From: Cryptomeria japonica
Lineage: Eukaryota > Streptophyta > Pinopsida > Cupressales > Cupressaceae
Reading direction: 5' to 3'
Length of the DNA stretch: 64,000 nucleotides
Assembly (NCBI RefSeq): GCF_030272615.1
Contig: NC_081414.1
Coordinates: forward strand, 3,287,501-3,351,500
Shown: positions 22,520 through 33,640 of the stretch, piece after piece
How positions within the stretch are numbered: position 1 is the first letter of the stretch
How the letters are laid out: each line of letters opens with the position of its first letter
Notes under the pieces: model-generated
The model's input: only the letters and a program-made list of their open reading frames with translations
Told to the model about the DNA's origin: nothing
The model's database searches: none
Position numbers and translations under genes: made by a program

Positions 22520-24832
22520 TCAACGAAGGGTATTCTGGGAAACTGCTTGGCACAACTCATCCTCATTAAATAATACCCTGTGAGAAGGTAAATATCTGGA
22601 ACCTGGGCGTGGCAAACCAGGTGGCTTCGTGCGGTAGAGTCGAGAAGATGGTCCTTGAAAAAGGGAAGCTGAAATCTGCCTCATTTCTGCAAGTGAAAGG
22701 CGCAATGGAGGGCGCTGGTCATGTCTAGGAGCCTTTGGGGTTAATGGACACTTTGTAAAACCAACTCCACTGATACAGTAAAAGAATATTGTCAGTATTT
22801 AAAAAAATTGCACCAGAACATTTTTGCAATTGAATGACCGAGCATTAGAAGCAGGCTTCAAGATTCTCACTCTAAGAAAGGCCAATGTTCATCAGGGCGT
22901 GGAGTTGTCAACCTTAGCATTTCTTGTCGCGATCTATCTGGTGTTGTGTAATTGAAATAGCACTGTCTAGCTACTAGAGCCTGCAGAAAGTTAAGAAAAG
23001 CCCAACCTTACTAATTTTGCATACAGCCAAGCAAAATAAGCATGAATAGAAACTCTACTTTTACCGTAAATCAAATGAAAGACTGAAAGAAAAAAGAAGA
23101 AATCCTCAATGCAATAATCTTGCTAGTACTCAAATAACAAAAATACAGTTGCAGGGAACCTTTATTTTATGCGAAGCCAAAAACAACACTCGAAAAATGA
23201 AAGCAGTCATAAAACTCTAATATTCTTAGTTGTCACGTAACAGTTAATAAGAGGATGTGAACAAAATTCACAATTGAATTGAATTTTGACGAATAATAGA
23301 CCTAGATGATTATAAAGAGAAATATCAAATTTTAAATGGTTCGTATACAAACAGAGCACGAAAAATTTGGCTACCACCACCAAAATGTAGAGAAGTTAAA
23401 TACAGGATTGAAACAAAACCCATTTTCTACCAGTAATCAGATCATATTGATTCGACAAGCCTCAAACTACAATTACACCATGCATTATGTGCCGTCTTCA
23501 TTATTAGTCATATGTAGGACATAAACAAAACCAGAACTTAGCTTTTGCTTTAAGTTACCAGCAGGATCCAACATAACAGAGCAATATTAAAACCATGAAT
23601 TCCTTTGCCAGCAAACAAACAAAAGATAAAACATCGAATAAGTTTTCAATCAGAATCTATTTTTTCGCAAAAGGGTCCTACATACAACAAATAAGGATAC
23701 ATCAAGCTTTAGAAGATACGGTTCAGTCAATGAAACAAAAAATGGGTGTATAACAATGAAAAACAGACATTTCCATAAAGCCCTTATTTTACTGTCAACG
23801 CACAATATTCAGGCTAAAAACTGGCCAAATCTTAAGTTGATAAAGATAAATGTTACTTAAATTTTCTAAAGATACAGAAAAAATACAAGGTATTTACCGC
23901 TTTTCGAAGACGCTGAGAAACGTGAAAAACCGTTTTAAGTTGATCGTGATGCAAAAGACAGAGAATCCTAAGCTGCAAATCGCAAAGCATAATGTCCTTG
24001 GTGAATGATTCAAAACAGATAGACTATTGCAGTTTCAAAGTAAATAAGCAATACAAAAACATCTATATCTAAAGCAAAACTAGCGAAACCCTGCATAGGG
24101 TACTACACAAAAAAGAATAAAGAAAAAAAAAACTTAATCCAGACGATTGCCCGTGACAAGTTTCAATCAAATTGGGGGAAAATATAAACAAAACATAACG
24201 CATTCTGAAACATTATTTTACATCTCGATGCGACCGGAGTTACCAAAATATTCACAGTTGGGCCAGGAAAAACAACGGAAATAACCCCCCTTAAAAGGAA
24301 GGGTTTCTCCCACGATTTTGCTTTAGAAATGTCAAAAACTTGTCCAATGTGGTCGTCTAAATCTTCCACTACTAATTGTGGACAAAATCTACATGAATGT
24401 ATGAAACTAAACCGAATAGATTTTTGAAAAAAATTGAATCAAAAACTCAAGATTTACCAGAAGATCAACTGGCAGGGACTCCAGACGAGATTCAAGCTGA
24501 GAATCTTGGGCTTCATCTTGAGGCGTGGGGGTCTTTGGCGTAACAGGGGTAGAAGGGTTGTTGGGGAAGAAGAACATTTTCTTTTGAGGGGACGCCAAAT
24601 GTACTTTGCTTTCCTCGCCCGTTGCTGCCGCATTTGCCGCTCCCTTTTCTCCTGAACTGTTACTACTGCCATTAATCTTAGCATAATCAACGACCAAAAC
24701 CCTCTTCCTCCCAATGGCTGTGCACGAAGAAGCCCTAGTGTTAATGCGCGCATCCCTTAGCTGTGCAAGCGCGCCGGGCTTCAAATACTTACTGTTGCTG
24801 TTGCCGTAATTATTATGCTTCATCCTTGACAT
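22520..24832 (-). CDS. FBS4: FBS4-type F-box protein (substrate adaptor of SCF ubiquitin ligase), four coding exons
   Basis: Coding exons on the minus strand: 24458-24832 (375 bp), 23898-23972 (75 bp), 22871-22980 (110 bp) and 22520-22769 (250 bp, TGA stop at 22520-22522). All introns (485, 917 and 101 bp) are GT-AG and the phases join, giving 269 aa. The N-terminus has SKYLKPGALAQL (residues 14-25) and a Thr-Pro-rich stretch (about 100-112). The F-box spans about 116-150 (LESLPVDLL, then ILCLLHHDQLKTVFHVSQRL); next come FNYTTPDRSRQEML and the C-terminal RVLFNEDELCQAVSQN. This architecture matches the plant F-box family of Arabidopsis At4g35930 (FBS4). The F-box would bind SKP1/ASK to recruit targets for ubiquitination. 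The frame is open upstream to an ATG at 25036 (+68 aa); 24832 was chosen because conserved sequence begins just after it. No disabling mutation is seen. Confidence 0.88.
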
Positions 24833-25841
24833 TTCTTTTTTTCTGCCACAAGGAAAATAAAGAGAAGAAGAAGAAGAAAAGATTTTTTTAGGTTTTCTGA
24901 CGGCTCGCCACTCCTCCATGCCAATAAACCCAATCAAGTTTTCAGCCTTTCGGGGCTGGCCATTTTGAGAGAGGATTGGCGGTGCTGTGATTTGATCCGT
25001 GGACCTGCTCTCCTGCATTATGAACTTGTTTTTCACAAGGCGTGCAATGGCATTGCTGGGTTTCGAACACTATATCTCACTGTTCTCAAAAGGGCTTGAA
25101 AACGATGAGAGCGCCAGAAAAAAGGCGCCATTTTTTAACATAACAAACTATATAACTCAAATTAACTCCCGCTTAAGTGATGGGTATATTTATAAGTGGG
25201 AAAATGGGAATTTACACACAGTTGCAGGCGCTTGCACTTGCGTTTCTCTTACCACGTCTTTTCCCAATTTATTACAAGCCCTAAATTTAGGCGTTCGTGC
25301 GCTTGAAATACGGTTTTTTATTTGCCGCCATTCCGAAATCCAAGTGCCTTAATTGGCTGGAATAACTGGTGTACGGAAGTGAGCATTTAACCCTAATAGC
25401 TTGGAATAAATCTTAACCGGCCAATTCCCTAGATATCTGAACCACTTTGCGTTTCATCTTTTTTCGAAATGCAGGGCTCGTCTTGGGCCGTGTCAGTCAA
25501 TTTAATACAATTTTTGAATAATTGTAAAGGAAATAATTTTTTGAAATTATATCGTTTTGTTAAGGTTTAAGTTTGTAGGTTTTTTTCTTCATATTTATGT
25601 CAAAGGTATTTTATTTTCTAAGTTGTGCTCATGGATCAACAATTGAGTCTATTGAAACAATCTACCATGATTTAAATAATCATGTTCTATGTGTTCTATC
25701 ATGTAGTTTTGTTTGTGCATGTGAAAAGCGAGAAGATTCATGGAATAGCAATTCAATGGAATCTATAAGCAAGATTTTGTGGTAGATCTCCTACTCTTGG
25801 TCTATATTACTACAAATATTTTCACCGTGTAAGAGATCAAG
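24833..25841. other. Upstream region of the F-box gene and intergenic DNA
   Basis: Up to 25036 the frame of exon 1 stays open, so this part is 5' UTR or an N-terminal extension. Further right the sequence becomes AT-rich with no gene. No convincing TATA box was identified, so no promoter is called. Confidence 0.4.
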
Positions 25842-27246
25842 ATGAGTATTAAGAAGTTGGGTGTTGGCAAAGCAAAAAACTTGGTTGAGCTTCAAGCAGA
25901 GTATCTCAAGTGGAGCATAAAACCCCTTCCACCACACATTACGAAAATTTTCAACATCATCACCCAACAAGGGTTCCCTAAGGATTGGACAACTAATCTA
26001 GCCATAGCTCTTTTCAAGAGTGGTGATATCAATAACCCCTTCAATTACATGACAATACTAATTAATCATATGTTTACAAAACTATTTGTTAGCATGATAG
26101 AAAATAGAATTAGCATTCTTGAGTTCATTTTCAATAATTTACTTTGGCAGAAAGCTTGTAGTCAGTGAGGCTCTTTAGTGATGAGCAGTATGCTCTAGGC
26201 AGTGTGCCTTCCTGCAAGTGCAGGCCCCTGTTTTATGTTATATCATTTCATATGGCCAGTGAACTGATATTGTGGGTCACAAATCCCACCGTGGTTTTTC
26301 CTCATTGAGGTTTTCCACGTATAAATTATGTGTGTTATGGTGTTCATTTGTGTGGATGGTTTATTTACTTTTTGTTATATGCTTATTTATTTATTGGTAC
26401 ATACATGCATGGTTTAGAAAGTTAAAGATTGTTGATTCCGGCAGAACACTGATTCACCACCCCCCCCCCCCCCCCTCTCAGTGTTCTCAGATCCCAACAA
26501 AACAAGGGTGCCCTCTATCTCCTACCTTGTTTGGCTTATATATTGACAAGCTGGAGAAGTCGTTAAACATGCAAAATGGTGAGGGTATTTTATTGGAAGA
26601 GTTTGTGATGAGGTTGCTTCTTTATGAGGGTGATCTCATATTGATTGCTAAATATCCCCTTGGTTTGCAAGAGCATTTAGTTGCCCTTGAGCATTTTTGT
26701 AGCATGGTGTCGATGCAAGTTAATATCAACAAGACGAAATTCATGGTTTTCTCTTATAGAAGAAAACAAAATCAGCATAAGTTTTATTTTCAAGGCTGTA
26801 TTCTTGAAGAAGTTAAATATTATAAATATCTCAAAATTGACTTCAACAAAAATCTAAATTGGGAAGGTTGCAGAAAGAAAAGAACTTTAGGAGGTTGGAA
26901 AGCATTTTATGCTCTTCAAAATAGATGTAGAGAAGCAAAGCTATGGGATTGGATCATCATTCATACTTTTTCGGGCTTTTAGTGTTGTTGGATGTTCTCT
27001 ATGGGTGTATATTAGGGGCGAATAGTACCTCAGTCTCCCAGTGGAAGCAAATTGAGAGAAATCAAAAATATTTGATCACAAGCAAGTTCAAAATTAAAAG
27101 TAAAGTTCCCTATGATATCATGTTAAGTGAAACGGGAGCTTCTCCTATTGAAGCAATTATTATGGGGCATCTCATAAGCTATCTAAAAAGAACCAAGCAA
27201 ATAGAAGAAGGCAGATGGCCTAAGGTTGTCTTTAATGACATATTGT
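25842..27246 (+). pseudogene. Non-LTR retrotransposon (LINE) reverse transcriptase relic
   Basis: Plus strand 25842-26168 reads PLPPHITKIFNIITQQGFPK, then NLAIALFKSGDINNPFNY, typical of LINE RT motifs before the palm. After an LTR-like insertion (26166-26500) and loss of about 130 residues it resumes with KQGCPLSPTLFGLYIDKLEK (near 26505), then LLLYEGDLILIA where YADD has become YEGD, and TKFMVFSYRRKQ. From 26943 a shifted frame continues to a RT-distal segment ending at 27246, where Tat-B inserted. The relic is therefore the oldest layer of the nest. Confidence 0.8.
26166..26500 (+). repeat. Solo LTR-like fragment (copia type) in LINE relic
   Basis: It starts TGAGGCTCTTTAGTG and ends GATCCCAACA, with features of a copia LTR 3' end: CACAAATCCCACCGTGGTTTTTCC, then GAGGTTTTCCACGTA, and a C-run (26460-26476) before CTCTCAGTGTTC. 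No clear target-site duplication; LINE sequence is missing on the other side, so insertion was followed by deletion. Confidence 0.6.
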
Positions 27247-27631
27247 TGTGGAGCAGAAAAATGGAACCAAGTAGCTAAGACCTAATCCCACTCTCATGTA
27301 CATACATTGGAATACGAAAGAGCCTAGGGAGATATCTCACTTTGACTACTTGTAGAGAAGAGAGAGTCAAGGAATATCTCTGAGGGTTTATATTCCTTTG
27401 TTGTAATGAAGAATATACATGCCTTGGTCCCTGTCTGCACAAGAAGCTAGAACTCTAGATCTAGGATCCTTAGGGCCTGAAATGCAAAACTACCATGGAA
27501 AACTACAAAACTATGTGGACCAAGGTGCCACGCCCTGGTCCTTGTGAACTAAGACCAAATTATGAGGCTAGGTCTATGTTTGTGTCTTTTGTCAGTTCCT
27601 GAAATCATGCGTGCGTCGGATAATGTATTGC

Positions 27632-27729
27632 TATTGACTATTTGTAAAGGTGGAAACCACCAAAATAAGGGATTTTGCCTTAGTCAAATCCCTTATTTTG
27701 GTGGTTTCCACCTTTACAAATAGTCAATA
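27632..27729. repeat. Perfect inverted repeat: 44-bp arms, 10-nt loop
   Basis: Arms 27632-27675 and 27686-27729 are exact reverse complements (TATTGACTATTTGTAAAGG outward end). The loop is TGCCTTAGTC. A short direct repeat TAATGTA flanks it (27621-27627 and 27728-27734). The homologous position of the right LTR lacks this hairpin. Confidence 0.95.
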
Positions 27730-28282
27730 ATGTACTGAAAATGTGTGTGCAAGAATCTTATGTGTATGCAAGATCCTAAACGAAAGTGATAAAGAATCTA
27801 GAGTTCTACCCTACACTTTGGAGAGAAAACCCTAAACACTTGTAAATGCAAATGTAAATGCTTCAAATCATGGATGAACTAAGAGATCTAAAGCACGAAT
27901 GTAAATCTACAAATGAAGCTTATACAAAGACATGTAAATAACATGAAACCATACCAAACCCTAAGGGAGAGGTACAAGCCAATCAACAGTTGATGATCTC
28001 CTATTATTCTTCAATGTCTTCAAAGCTCCTAATTGATGTTGAGAATGCTTGATTTGTTGTTGTAGACTTCATATAACCTGCACTTTCACTTCACAAGAGG
28101 CTCCTTCCAAATTTCTAGATCTGGATCCCTCAAATGAGGAAAGGGAAGACTATATATAGGAAACCCTAACTTTGTTTTCAACTTTAGGTTGACCTAGAAT
28201 CAATAATTTTTTACAAATCTCTGGATTTAAATATTAAAATGCCGCCAAAACATGCTCCCAAAATTCAGGGAGAAAAAGTCAG

Positions 28283-28306
28283 GACCAGGTAGCTAGCTAC
28301 CTGGTC
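28283..28306. repeat. 24-bp perfect palindrome in Tat-B LTR
   Basis: GACCAGGTAGCTAGCTACCTGGTC reads the same on both strands. It centres on GCTAGC. Confidence 0.9.
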
Positions 28307-28591
28307 TGACCAACCTTTTTGCCAAATTTTTGGGGAAGCAAATGATTGTGATTCTAAAGTGAATCCCAAAAGGATATGGAAATTTACGATATCTAGGTAT
28401 GTGAAATCGAGCCTTGAAGGTCAAAATAGGACATAGTTAGGGTATTTTATGAAATGATTTATTGGAGGAATAAAATAAAAAGGGACACTCTTAATGTAAA
28501 GGGCCCAATTTTATGATGTGTAGAGTGATAAAAGAAATCATTAGATTTAATTTAATTAATTAATTAAATGCTTAAAGAGAATTTGAAATGC

Positions 28592-29016
28592 ACCACCCAA
28601 TTAAGGGTGTACAATTTACAACGCTACATTTATCCCCCACTTTAGCGGTCATATGACACTGCGTGCATATGCAAGCTAAAGTACAAAAAAGTAAACATTT
28701 CACGAAAAAGGATAAAACCATAAGGTGTCGAACAAAGCCCCCAACAGTATCTACAGTACACTATTAGGAACAGCACCCTACAAAACCACTGGGTGATTAC
28801 CTAAGCGTGGAATTGTACCACCCAATTAAGGGTGTACAATTTACAACGCTACATTTATCCCCCACTTTAGCAGTCATATGACACTGCGTGCATATGCAAG
28901 CTAAAGTACAAAAAAGTAAACATTTCATGAAAAAGGATAAAACCATAAGGTGTCGGACAAAGCCCTCAATAGTATCTACAGTACACTATTAGGAACAGCA
29001 CCCTACAAAACCACTT
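28592..29016 (-). repeat. Direct duplication of LTR start and polypurine tract
   Basis: Two 200-bp copies (28592-28791 and 28817-29016) separated by 25 bp. Each holds the first 37 bp of the LTR (minus strand) and the adjacent polypurine tract AAAGTGGGGGATAAA. They are nearly identical (differences such as GTGTCGAACAAAG against GTGTCGGACAAAG), so the duplication is recent. It leaves two possible plus-strand primer sites. Confidence 0.85.
28629..28646 (-). promoter_or_regulatory. Polypurine tract of Tat-B (copy 1)
   Basis: The minus strand reads GCTAAAGTGGGGGATAAA immediately before the LTR start TGTAGCG. This is the expected primer for plus-strand DNA synthesis. A second copy lies at 28854-28871. 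Confidence 0.7.
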
Positions 29017-29428
29017 GTTAGATAAAATCACAAAATCACCTAATTCTTACTAGGGAAATGATAAAATTCGAGGGTAGCTATATGCCCCCCTGTTTTGACT
29101 TGCTTATTAGTGAGGTGAAACTGGGTATCATGTTTACCACATCGAATTGTGATCAAAGGTGATGATAAATGCTCGCAATGAGGCTCAATCAAAGCACATA
29201 ATGGATAATTTGGTAAGAAAGAGAACTGAATCATGATTCCAATGCCACAAATGGTTTAGATATCTAAGTTCTCTAGCTCAAGATATGAAAGATCAAGTAG
29301 AAAAGAAAAAATTAGGTTTTCGAAAAAGAGAAAAGTGCATACCTCATAAATAGTGAAAATGACACTTTCAAATTTATCATTTTCTCACTTTTTGTCTTAT
29401 TTGCGACAGAAGAGCCCACATAGCACTC

Positions 29429-31870
29429 ATGATGCCTCAAAGACGACCCAAGATGCCCATCCTATGGCAGCCTATCATTGTTGATCAGCCGCTTGACGAG
29501 GTGAGTCTATTGAACTACCTTCGTACTTTTCGTTGACTTTATGTTGACTTAGGTTTGACTTTCTAGTGTCGAGGAAAGACTGATTTCATATGTGCCCACG
29601 GAAGGGCGCCATGGTTCCAACTGGGCACCCTAGTCCTCCCAAGGCGCCCTATTCCTTCCATGGCATCCTGGTCCCCAGATAGGGTGACCAAGGGCTAACA
29701 CGGGACTAGGCTTTTGATGTTGAATTGATTGATTGAATGATAATGATTGTCAATTGTTTAATTTTGTAAAAACTATCCTATATGCGAGAGCACACTATCA
29801 GACATACATATCAAAATTTGCGGAGCCAAATTCCCCGATTGTCTCAGGATGACAGAGAGTTGCTTAAGGTAGTAGGGTTGTGGTACATATGTAACATGTC
29901 ATCCATGAAGTACCATCCAACGATGCTCATGGCACTCATGGAGAGATGGGACATAGACACCTCCACATTTGTCCCACTAATGAGAGAGATGACAGTCACA
30001 CTTGAGGACGTGTACCGCATACTGAGGCTTCCCATCAAAGGACATACGATGAGATATTAGATATTTCGTTCGTCATCTTCTTTTAGGAGAGAGAAGATGT
30101 ACTGCATTGGGTGGCTCGTGCCCAATGAGACTAGAGGGCAGATTATGATTCACTAGCTACTACATCCTATCAGTGCCATTCCACTCGTGAGGAGACTCGT
30201 GATATCCACAGTGGGGCTAGCCATATGCCCTGGTGGACGAGGCATTCACATGCATGGGGGTCTCACTTATGCTATCCGAGCAATGGAGGAGCGACAGACA
30301 GTGTTCTCCTAGGGACGGAGCATGTTGGCCCATCTCTACCATGGCTTAGGAGAGCATGTCTACGGCGAGGGATGTAGTTTGATGACATGCACCCTTATAT
30401 AGGTTTGGATGTTTGAGCATATCACATGCACTAGGCTAGCGCGAGTACCAATTGATGTTGGTTTAGAGGACCCCAAAGCATATGCATACCCGCTTACCAA
30501 ACCATGGCAAAATGGTGACTTAATGTATTGGAGGATTTTGATTGATAGATTAAGATCAGATGTCATCACATGTAGGCCATACCGGCACATGACCACATGG
30601 TCGGGCCAGCGCCATCAACTTTGCCTTATGTAGAGAAATCGTTACCTTGAAGGGTGCCACAACTATATCATAGTCTCATTCTACTTCGACCTATTTAGGT
30701 GGTAGTTTGGGTTAGAGTAGGGCATTCCATTAGTTGTGTCGATCTTTGTACACCACTCTCAAGTGATCGTGAGATTGGGAGCAGTTCTTAGGCCTTCCAA
30801 TGATGAGATTGAGATGATAGATTCAGATGATTCCGATCGAGATGTCGTGGTCCCCTTTAATGATGATATGGGAGCTCACTGCAAGTACATCACATGGTGG
30901 GGCATGACTTACCCTAGAGTCGTATTTCATTTAGACTATCTTAGGGGTAATCCTAGGCCATGGAGGTGATTAGCTAGCTCCACTAGTGAGGATCACGAGA
31001 CATTCGAGGACCTGAGTGACAGAGACACGGTGGATCACCAGGATGAGAGAGAGGAGGAGTAGAGAGAACAATGAGAGATGGAGGATGATGATGATGGTGA
31101 TGGAGATATCGGTGGGGAGGGAGGTCAAGGTGGGGATGATGAGGATGATGATCTAGAGGAAGGAAGAGAGGGTGAGTGAAGAGAATAGGTGGAGGAGAGG
31201 GAGAGAGAGAGGAGGAAGAGGAAGATATTCCTCATCACTCAAGAGACGACACCATAGCCCTAGATCCACCAATAGTGTCACCCAAAGGAGAGGGGGTCGA
31301 TCTCGAGAGACCCACCTTGAGCTTATGTCGATCATCTCCCACAGTACCACCTACTGGAGTACAGAGGCACTACGAGCGTGGAGAGGACAACGACTCCAAA
31401 TCGGAGATAATCACGGCACGTGATCCACACTCACAAGCAGGGGATCCAAGTAAAGGTCCTTTACTTAATTGAGTCAGTTTTTGAATTTAAATGATGATGT
31501 ATATGTGATTTATATTTTATTCCTCTTTTGTAGTCAGAATACAGGAGTGGCGATCTCTTATCTAGTAGACCCTATCTGACATCGTCATTGTTTCATGCAT
31601 ACCTTGGTCTTTGCAAATCATGCATAGACCCAAGAGGAGTGTCGGATGACACGAGGACCTATTCGACTTCGTTTGAATAGAGCTAGAGATCAAACGAGAA
31701 GTGGAGGAGCGGTTACAATGCGAGCTAGTAGAGTCCCGGGCGGAGTCAACCATGTATCGATTCATAGTCATGGATCAAGATTGGAGGAGCTCTTCCAGAT
31801 GTCACTCACGGTCCTCATCCCGTTATGCACCCATGGGACCACCATGATAGGGACCAGAGGGCTTGGGTAG
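29429..31870 (+). pseudogene. Antisense Plant Mobile Domain (PMD) ORF inside Tat-B
   Basis: Plus strand, opposite to Tat-B pol. It starts with a short possible exon (ATG 29429, MMPQRRPKMPILWQPI...) ending at GAG|GTGAGT (29500/29501), a good splice-donor consensus. From 29782 one frame runs with few stops: DRELLKVVGLWYICNMSSMK, then FVPLMREMTVTLEDVYRILR, then LPIKGHTMRY, the hallmark of the PMD/transposase-like family PF10536. The same frame continues to WQNGDLMYWRILIDRLRSDV and VVFHLDYLRGNPRPWR, ending in an Asp/Glu/Gly-rich tail (about 31070-31250). About ten in-frame stops, several in TAG context, make it a pseudogene. It lies between integrase and the 3' LTR. Confidence 0.75.
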
Positions 31871-32589
31871 CCACCACCCATAGATAGTGTTGATATAATA
31901 GAAACCACATTTTATATCTAGTGGTCGATTTTGTGTATGATGATGTACCTTAAAACTTTTGATGATATATATGATGATTTTAGTCTCAAATGTGTTATTT
32001 TAATTTGCAAAAACAATGCATGTATATTGCTTTGATTAAAAGTCACAAATTTGGAAATATACATGTATGTCTAATTTAATTCTCATGTGATTGATTTCTC
32101 AATACCCCGTGATTAAATTGATACATGTGTGATCTAATTAAATAACTAAGTATTTAACCAAATACAACATTGGTGATGTAAAGATACATGTTTAAGTTAA
32201 GGACTACATAACTAATGTGATCTAATAAAGGGTTTAATTAAACATAGCATGATGTATCCTAACCCCAAACATATGAAGAAAATTGCATGATAAGCTAGCA
32301 CATAAAAATGTAAATTCAGAAAAATTTACACAATGAATTCAAGACAACCAAAATTTTGAAACAGGTTTGTCAAGAATGAAGCAATATAGATCAAATATTA
32401 ATAATTCAATACTACATGTTTTAATGAAGACATGATACCATATCATAGAATTTTGGAAAAAAGAAAAGAAAGGAAAAGAAAAGGAAAGAAAAGATTAGGC
32501 ATAATATCTATGAAGATGCATAGCATTTATGGGCTCCTTAAGAGGCGCACCTTCCACATCTTCTATTTCGCAGGCACTTGACCGTAGAC
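31871..32589. other. AT-rich spacer between PMD ORF and integrase end
   Basis: No coding signal in either strand. A purine-rich run on the plus strand at 32458-32495 (AAAAAAGAAAAGAAAGG type) is on the wrong strand to be the element's polypurine tract, and could instead sit in the 3' region of the antisense transcript. Confidence 0.4.
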
Positions 32590-33640
32590 TTAAATGATGA
32601 TATATGGTCCCAGCCAATTTAGGCTAAACTTGCCTCTTTCTTCAGGTAAGGCATTCACGTTACACTGATTCTCACAAAGCATGAGGTTGCCCACTAAGAA
32701 GGAATGTTGAATAACCTTATCATTGTAACTTTGTTGCAAGAATTTGTGATGCTTGGATATGCTTGAGAGCATTTATACGTTGTTCATCAAGCATTTCAAG
32801 TTGTCGAAGGCATTGTTCTCAATAAAAATCATCGTCAACATACCCTTGAGAGAAATTATCGGCAAGGGGATCTCTACCTCTAAAGGCATAATAACATTAG
32901 CACCGCAAACAAAATTGTAGGGAGTAGTACCTATAACTATGCACACACTTGTTCGATAGGCCCAAAGGGCATAATTCAACTAGGCGTGTCAATCCTTACC
33001 ATGCGTGTTTACAGTCTTACAAAGAATTTGTCCAAGGATTTTGTTAGAAGACTCAACTTGGCCATTAGATTGAGGATAACAAGGTGTAGAAAAGCGATGT
33101 TGGATATGGTATTTCTTGAGAAATTTCTTCACATCTTTGTTCTTGAGTGAAGTCCCATTGTCAAATATCAAAGTGGAAGGTATTCCAAATCAATAAATGA
33201 TGTTGTCTAAGATGAATTGACAAATTACTTCAGTGGTGGTGGATTGAAGAGGAACTGCTTCTACCCACTTCGTAAAATAATCTGTAGCAGTTATGATGAA
33301 AGTATGCCCTTGGGATGAAGGAGGATAAATTTTACCAATAAGATCCAAACCCCATATGGAAAAGGGCCAAGAGGCCACCTGTGACCTAAGTTCTTGTGCA
33401 GGAGCATGAATCAAATTGTTGTGTTGCTGACACTAATAGCACTTCTTAACAAATGCAAAGGAATCTTTCTCCATGGTTTGCCAATAATATCCTATTCAAA
33501 GCAACCTTTGGACTAGGGTTTTGCCCCCGAAATGCCCCCCACAAGCACCAGAATGTGCCTCCTCAAGAGCAATCGGGATCTCCACTTTGTTGAGATAGCG
33601 AAGAAGCTAACCATTATAACCCCTCCTATAAAGGATGTTA
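32590..33640 (-). pseudogene. Integrase of Tat-B
   Basis: Minus strand: zinc-binding HHCC relic (CQQHNNLIHAPAQEL near 33380-33430), catalytic core with WGLDLIGKIYPPSSQGHTF (33310-33370, first Asp) and ATDYFTKWVEAVPL, then MIFDNGTSLKNKDVKKFLKK (second Asp) and YPQSNGQVESSNK (Glu) in 32989-33171. C-terminal part: NYALWAYRTSVCIVIGTTPY and the GPY/F-type FSLNWLGPYIII at 32590-32640. Three frame breaks split it. The D,D-35-E residues are all still visible. Confidence 0.85.

Larger units (their letters stand above)
27247..28628 (-). repeat. 3' LTR of Tat-B
   Basis: The minus strand starts TGTAGCGTTGTAAATTG at 28628 and ends CTCCACA at 27247, directly preceded outside by ATTGT, the likely target site. 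The end region matches 53827 onward (AATGGAACCAAGTAGCTAAG, GGAATACGAAAGAGCCTA). It carries a perfect hairpin (27632-27729) and a 24-bp palindrome (28283-28306). Length about 1382 bp. Confidence 0.8.

Noticed and set aside
24163-24369. 68-codon ORF in intron 1 of the F-box gene
   Set aside because: Lies fully inside an intron with good GT-AG borders and has no recognised motif.
31172-31472. Plus-strand Arg/Glu-rich ORFs overlapping the PMD tail
   Set aside because: Shifted-frame readings of the Asp/Glu-rich tail of the PMD ORF; no independent support.
32458-32495. Polypurine tract of Tat-B
   Set aside because: Purines are on the plus strand while the element is on the minus strand; the real tract is at 28629-28646.
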